Assembly (NCBI GenBank): GCA_964480365.1
Contig: CAYZPM010000004.1
Span: 1 to 64,000, forward strand
Source: CAIQPV01 sp964480365
Lineage (GTDB): Bacteria > Pseudomonadota > Gammaproteobacteria > Burkholderiales > Gallionellaceae
DNA: 64,000 nucleotides
Direction: 5' to 3'
This document shows positions 61,430 through 64,000 of this stretch, one piece after another (within the stretch, counting starts at the first letter, position 1; each line of letters begins with the position of its first letter). Below the pieces are notes generated by a model that had not been told where the DNA came from, made no database searches, and saw only the letters and a program-made list of their open reading frames with translations. The translations under genes were made by a program, and so were the position numbers.

Positions 61430-63865
61430 TCAACGTCCCGCCGCCAACTCTTCCGGTGCGAAGTCGTCCACCATGATGACCTTGCGCCGTAACGCATAGT
61501 CGCGTTCCAGCAGCAAGGCGTCTTTCACACCGATTATGCTCTTGTCGCGCGCTTCGGAGATGCGTTCCAATTCGTCCAGAGCATTAAGCTTCCCTGCCTT
61601 GCGCGCGGCCTCGACCTTGGCTTGCAACGGTTCGCAGTTGAGCGTGCTGACCAAGGCGGCTTCCAGCGCACCCACCGCATCGTTTTCGTCGGTCGGCAGG
61701 TACATGCCTGCGGTCAGGCGATCTCGTGTGGGGCCGGGTTGCAACAGCAGCGAAGAAACCTGATGCCCGAGCTTGTCTGATGGCGGAACCAGGCATTTAC
61801 CAATCGGGAAGATCAATCCGCGCAACAGCAATGCCGCAAAACGGCTAGGGAAGTTTTGCAGTACGCCATCCAATGCAACCTGAATTTTGTACAGCGCATC
61901 TTGCATCGACCAGTGCAGCAGTGGCAGGTCTTCGGCCTGACGGCCTTCGTCCTCGAAACGTTTCAGCGTGGCTGAACACAAGTACAACTGGCTCAGTACG
62001 TCGCCCAGACGAGCGGAAATTTTTTCCTGGCGCTTGAGGCTGCCACCCAGCACCAGCATGGATATATCCGCCGCCAGCGCGAACGCCGAAGAATAGCGTG
62101 TCAGTTGCTGGTAGTAATGCCGCGTCGGCCCATCCGTCGGCACTGGAATGCCGTATCCGCAGGTTAGTCCAAACACCAGCGCGCGCGCCGCGTTGCTCAT
62201 GCTGAAGGTAATGTGACCGATCAGGGCCGCATCGAAATTTTGTACCGCGCGTTCCGTGTCAGTGTCGTGCGCTGCCTGAATTTCCTTGAGTACATAAGGA
62301 TGAGCGCGGATCGCGCCCTGCCCGAAAATAATCATGCTGCGGGTCAGGATGTTCGCGCCTTCCACCGTGATGCCGATGGGCGTCTGCTGATATCCACGCG
62401 CCAGATAATTGCTCGGCCCCATGCAGATGCCTTTGCCGCCATGCAGATCCATTGCGTCGTTGATGACTATGCGTCCGCGCTCGGTGCAATGGTACTTGAC
62501 GATGGCAGAGATCACTGAAGGCTTTTCGCCCATATCCACTGCCTGCGCGGTCATCTTGCGCGCGGCATCCATCATGTAAGTATTGCCGCCAATACGCGCC
62601 AGCGCTTCTTCAACGCCCTCGAATTTGCCGATAGGCAGCTTGAATTGTTTGCGCACACGACCATACGCGCCGCTGGTGCGCGCCGCCAGCTTGCAACCGC
62701 CAGTCGCGCTGGCGGGCAGAGAAATCGAACGTCCCGCCGCCAGACATTCCATCAGCATGCGCCAGCCTTGACCAATACGTTCCTGCCCGCCAATGATATA
62801 GCTCATCGGGATGAACACATCCTTGCCCGTAGTCGGCCCGTTCTGGAACGCCGAGTTGAGCGGAAAGTGGCGACGGCCCACGTTTACGCCGGGAGTATCG
62901 GTGGGTATCAGCGCAAGCGTGATACCACGTTCAGTTTCGCGGCTCAACAAACGATCCGGATCATACAATTTGAACGCCAAACCGAGCAGCGTGGCAACCG
63001 GCGCGAGAGTAATGTAGCGCTTATCCCAAGTAACACGCAGGCCGAGCACATCTTGCTTACCTTCAAACTCACCCCGGCACACGATGCCGAAATCGGGAAT
63101 CGCGCCCGCGTCGGAACCGGCAAACGGCCCGGTCAGCGCGAAGCACGGTACTTCCCTGCCCTGCGCCAGCCCGCGCAAATATTTCTCTTTTTGCTCCGGC
63201 GTGCCGTAGTGCAGCAGCAATTCCGCAGGCCCCAGCGAATTCGGCACCATCACCGTCACCGCCCCGGAAGCGCTACGCGAGGCGACCTTGGTCACCACGG
63301 CGGAATGCATCTGCGCGGAGAACTCGCGCCCGCCATATTTCTTCGGGATAATCATGCCGAAAAAGCCCTTGTCCTTGATGTACTGCCAGGCTTGCGGCGA
63401 TATATCCTGCCGTACGTGGGTGATGTCCCAGTCGTCCAGCATGGCGCACAGGGTTTCAGTTTCGTTGTCGAGGAAGGATTGTTCCTCAGGGCTAAGGGTC
63501 GGCTTGGGATAAGCCAGCAATTTGTGCCAGTCCGGATTGCCGCTAAACAACTCGCCGTCCCACCACACCGTGCCGGCGTCCAACGCTTCCTGCTCGGTCT
63601 GTGAAACCTGAGGAAGTATCTTGCGGAAAATCTTGAGGACAAAACTGCTCACCACTAAACGGCGTAGCGGAGGCATGCCCAACACCGCCACAAACACGGC
63701 CAGCGCAACGATGAGAACCTGGAACAGATCGGCAGAAAGACTGCTCTGGATAGCAACGACCGGAACGATAACCAGCATCGCCAGCAGCCAACTCCAGATG
63801 GAAGCACGGAAAAAAGCCAGCAAAAAGATTACAGCCAACACCCCAACCAGCATTAAAATTGCCAT
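61430..63865 (-). CDS. fadE: Acyl-CoA dehydrogenase FadE
   Basis: The 811-residue flavoenzyme catalyses the first step of fatty acid beta-oxidation. Two or three N-terminal membrane helices (about 1-75) anchor it, as in E. coli FadE (814 residues). The dehydrogenase core has GFFGMIIPKKYGGREFSA, CFALTGPFAGSDAGAIPD and DLHGGKGICMGPSNYLARGYQ, and a long C-terminal extension completes the protein. The ATG at 63865 (MAILMLVG) follows a GGGGA motif; ATG 63871 or an upstream extension to 63928 are less likely. No other fad gene is in the window. Electron acceptor is probably ETF. Confidence 0.92.
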   Translation of the reverse strand: MAILMLVGVLAVIFLLAFFRASIWSWLLAMLVIVPVVAIQSSLSADLFQVLIVALAVFVAVLGMPPLRRLVVSSFVLKIFRKILPQVSQTEQEALDAGTVWWDGELFSGNPDWHKLLAYPKPTLSPEEQSFLDNETETLCAMLDDWDITHVRQDISPQAWQYIKDKGFFGMIIPKKYGGREFSAQMHSAVVTKVASRSASGAVTVMVPNSLGPAELLLHYGTPEQKEKYLRGLAQGREVPCFALTGPFAGSDAGAIPDFGIVCRGEFEGKQDVLGLRVTWDKRYITLAPVATLLGLAFKLYDPDRLLSRETERGITLALIPTDTPGVNVGRRHFPLNSAFQNGPTTGKDVFIPMSYIIGGQERIGQGWRMLMECLAAGRSISLPASATGGCKLAARTSGAYGRVRKQFKLPIGKFEGVEEALARIGGNTYMMDAARKMTAQAVDMGEKPSVISAIVKYHCTERGRIVINDAMDLHGGKGICMGPSNYLARGYQQTPIGITVEGANILTRSMIIFGQGAIRAHPYVLKEIQAAHDTDTERAVQNFDAALIGHITFSMSNAARALVFGLTCGYGIPVPTDGPTRHYYQQLTRYSSAFALAADISMLVLGGSLKRQEKISARLGDVLSQLYLCSATLKRFEDEGRQAEDLPLLHWSMQDALYKIQVALDGVLQNFPSRFAALLLRGLIFPIGKCLVPPSDKLGHQVSSLLLQPGPTRDRLTAGMYLPTDENDAVGALEAALVSTLNCEPLQAKVEAARKAGKLNALDELERISEARDKSIIGVKDALLLERDYALRRKVIMVDDFAPEELAAGR

Positions 63866-64000
63866 CAGCATCCCCGGAATTTTTATATGTATGTGTCTAA
63901 CTTTAACGCCGACACACAATGCTGACAATGATTTTTATTCAAAAAATTGCAATCTGAAACCACGGATGACGCGGAATACACTGAAAGAACATGGTTTACT

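Overview
The window looks like chromosome of a betaproteobacterium, most probably from the Nitrosomonadales (Gallionella, Sideroxydans or Sulfuricella-like lineages). The support is the run hfq-hflX-hflK-hflC-DUF2065-hisZ-purA, a PEP-CTERM exported protein, an N-type ATPase gene set, and many short palindromic repeats in an otherwise dense, moderately GC-rich sequence. The genus is an inference. No rRNA, tRNA, CRISPR array, intact insertion sequence or replication origin was seen.

Positions 1-19000 are energy and C3/C4 carbon metabolism, all on the + strand. A CopG/ParE-type toxin-antitoxin pair stands directly before the c, b, alpha and gamma genes of an N-type F1Fo ATPase. The beta, epsilon, Q, R and a genes normally upstream are not in the window. 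Then come pntAB (proton-translocating transhydrogenase), a two-subunit pyruvate/oxaloacetate biotin carboxylase pair, a CitE/malyl-CoA-lyase-like aldolase, pyruvate:ferredoxin oxidoreductase (nifJ) behind a strong palindromic operator candidate, and pyruvate phosphate dikinase. Together these connect acetyl-CoA, pyruvate, PEP and oxaloacetate and supply NADPH.

Positions 18900-32000 hold a small winged-helix-like protein, a PEP-CTERM protein with its own terminator, a 0.9 kb gene-poor gap, a complete MdtABC-type RND pump operon with an outer-membrane lipoprotein channel, a fragment of a MASE1 receptor, and a GAF-PAS-GGDEF cyclase.

Positions 31900-45300 contain the purA/hisZ/hflCKX/hfq block (- strand), a YheS-type ABC-F protein, and the ybbA-ybbP / tesA locus. 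A hypothetical membrane gene and a repeat separate ybbA from ybbP. Two proteins here (YheS, YbbP) carry palindromic repeats inserted in frame inside the coding sequence; RlmM further on carries a third.

Positions 45300-53200 hold a - strand group: SppA protease, GT39-type glycosyltransferase, DprE1-like oxidase, DprE2-like reductase and a flippase-like membrane protein. This suggests a polyprenyl-phosphate pentose (arabinose-like) glycosylation branch. A HAD phosphatase and RlmM follow.

Positions 53400-59000 form a signalling island: a FIST sensor protein, a PAS-GGDEF-EAL protein, a bacteriohemerythrin and a triple-PAS GGDEF protein. A duplicated FIST tail shows that the island grew by tandem duplication.

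Positions 59000-61400 are scrambled accessory DNA. An inverted-repeat-bounded segment of about 1.27 kb carries Rhs debris and an immunity-like small membrane protein, and its edge lies next to the cut-off end of a PemK/MazF-like toxin whose antitoxin survives. The window ends with a FadE-type acyl-CoA dehydrogenase (- strand).
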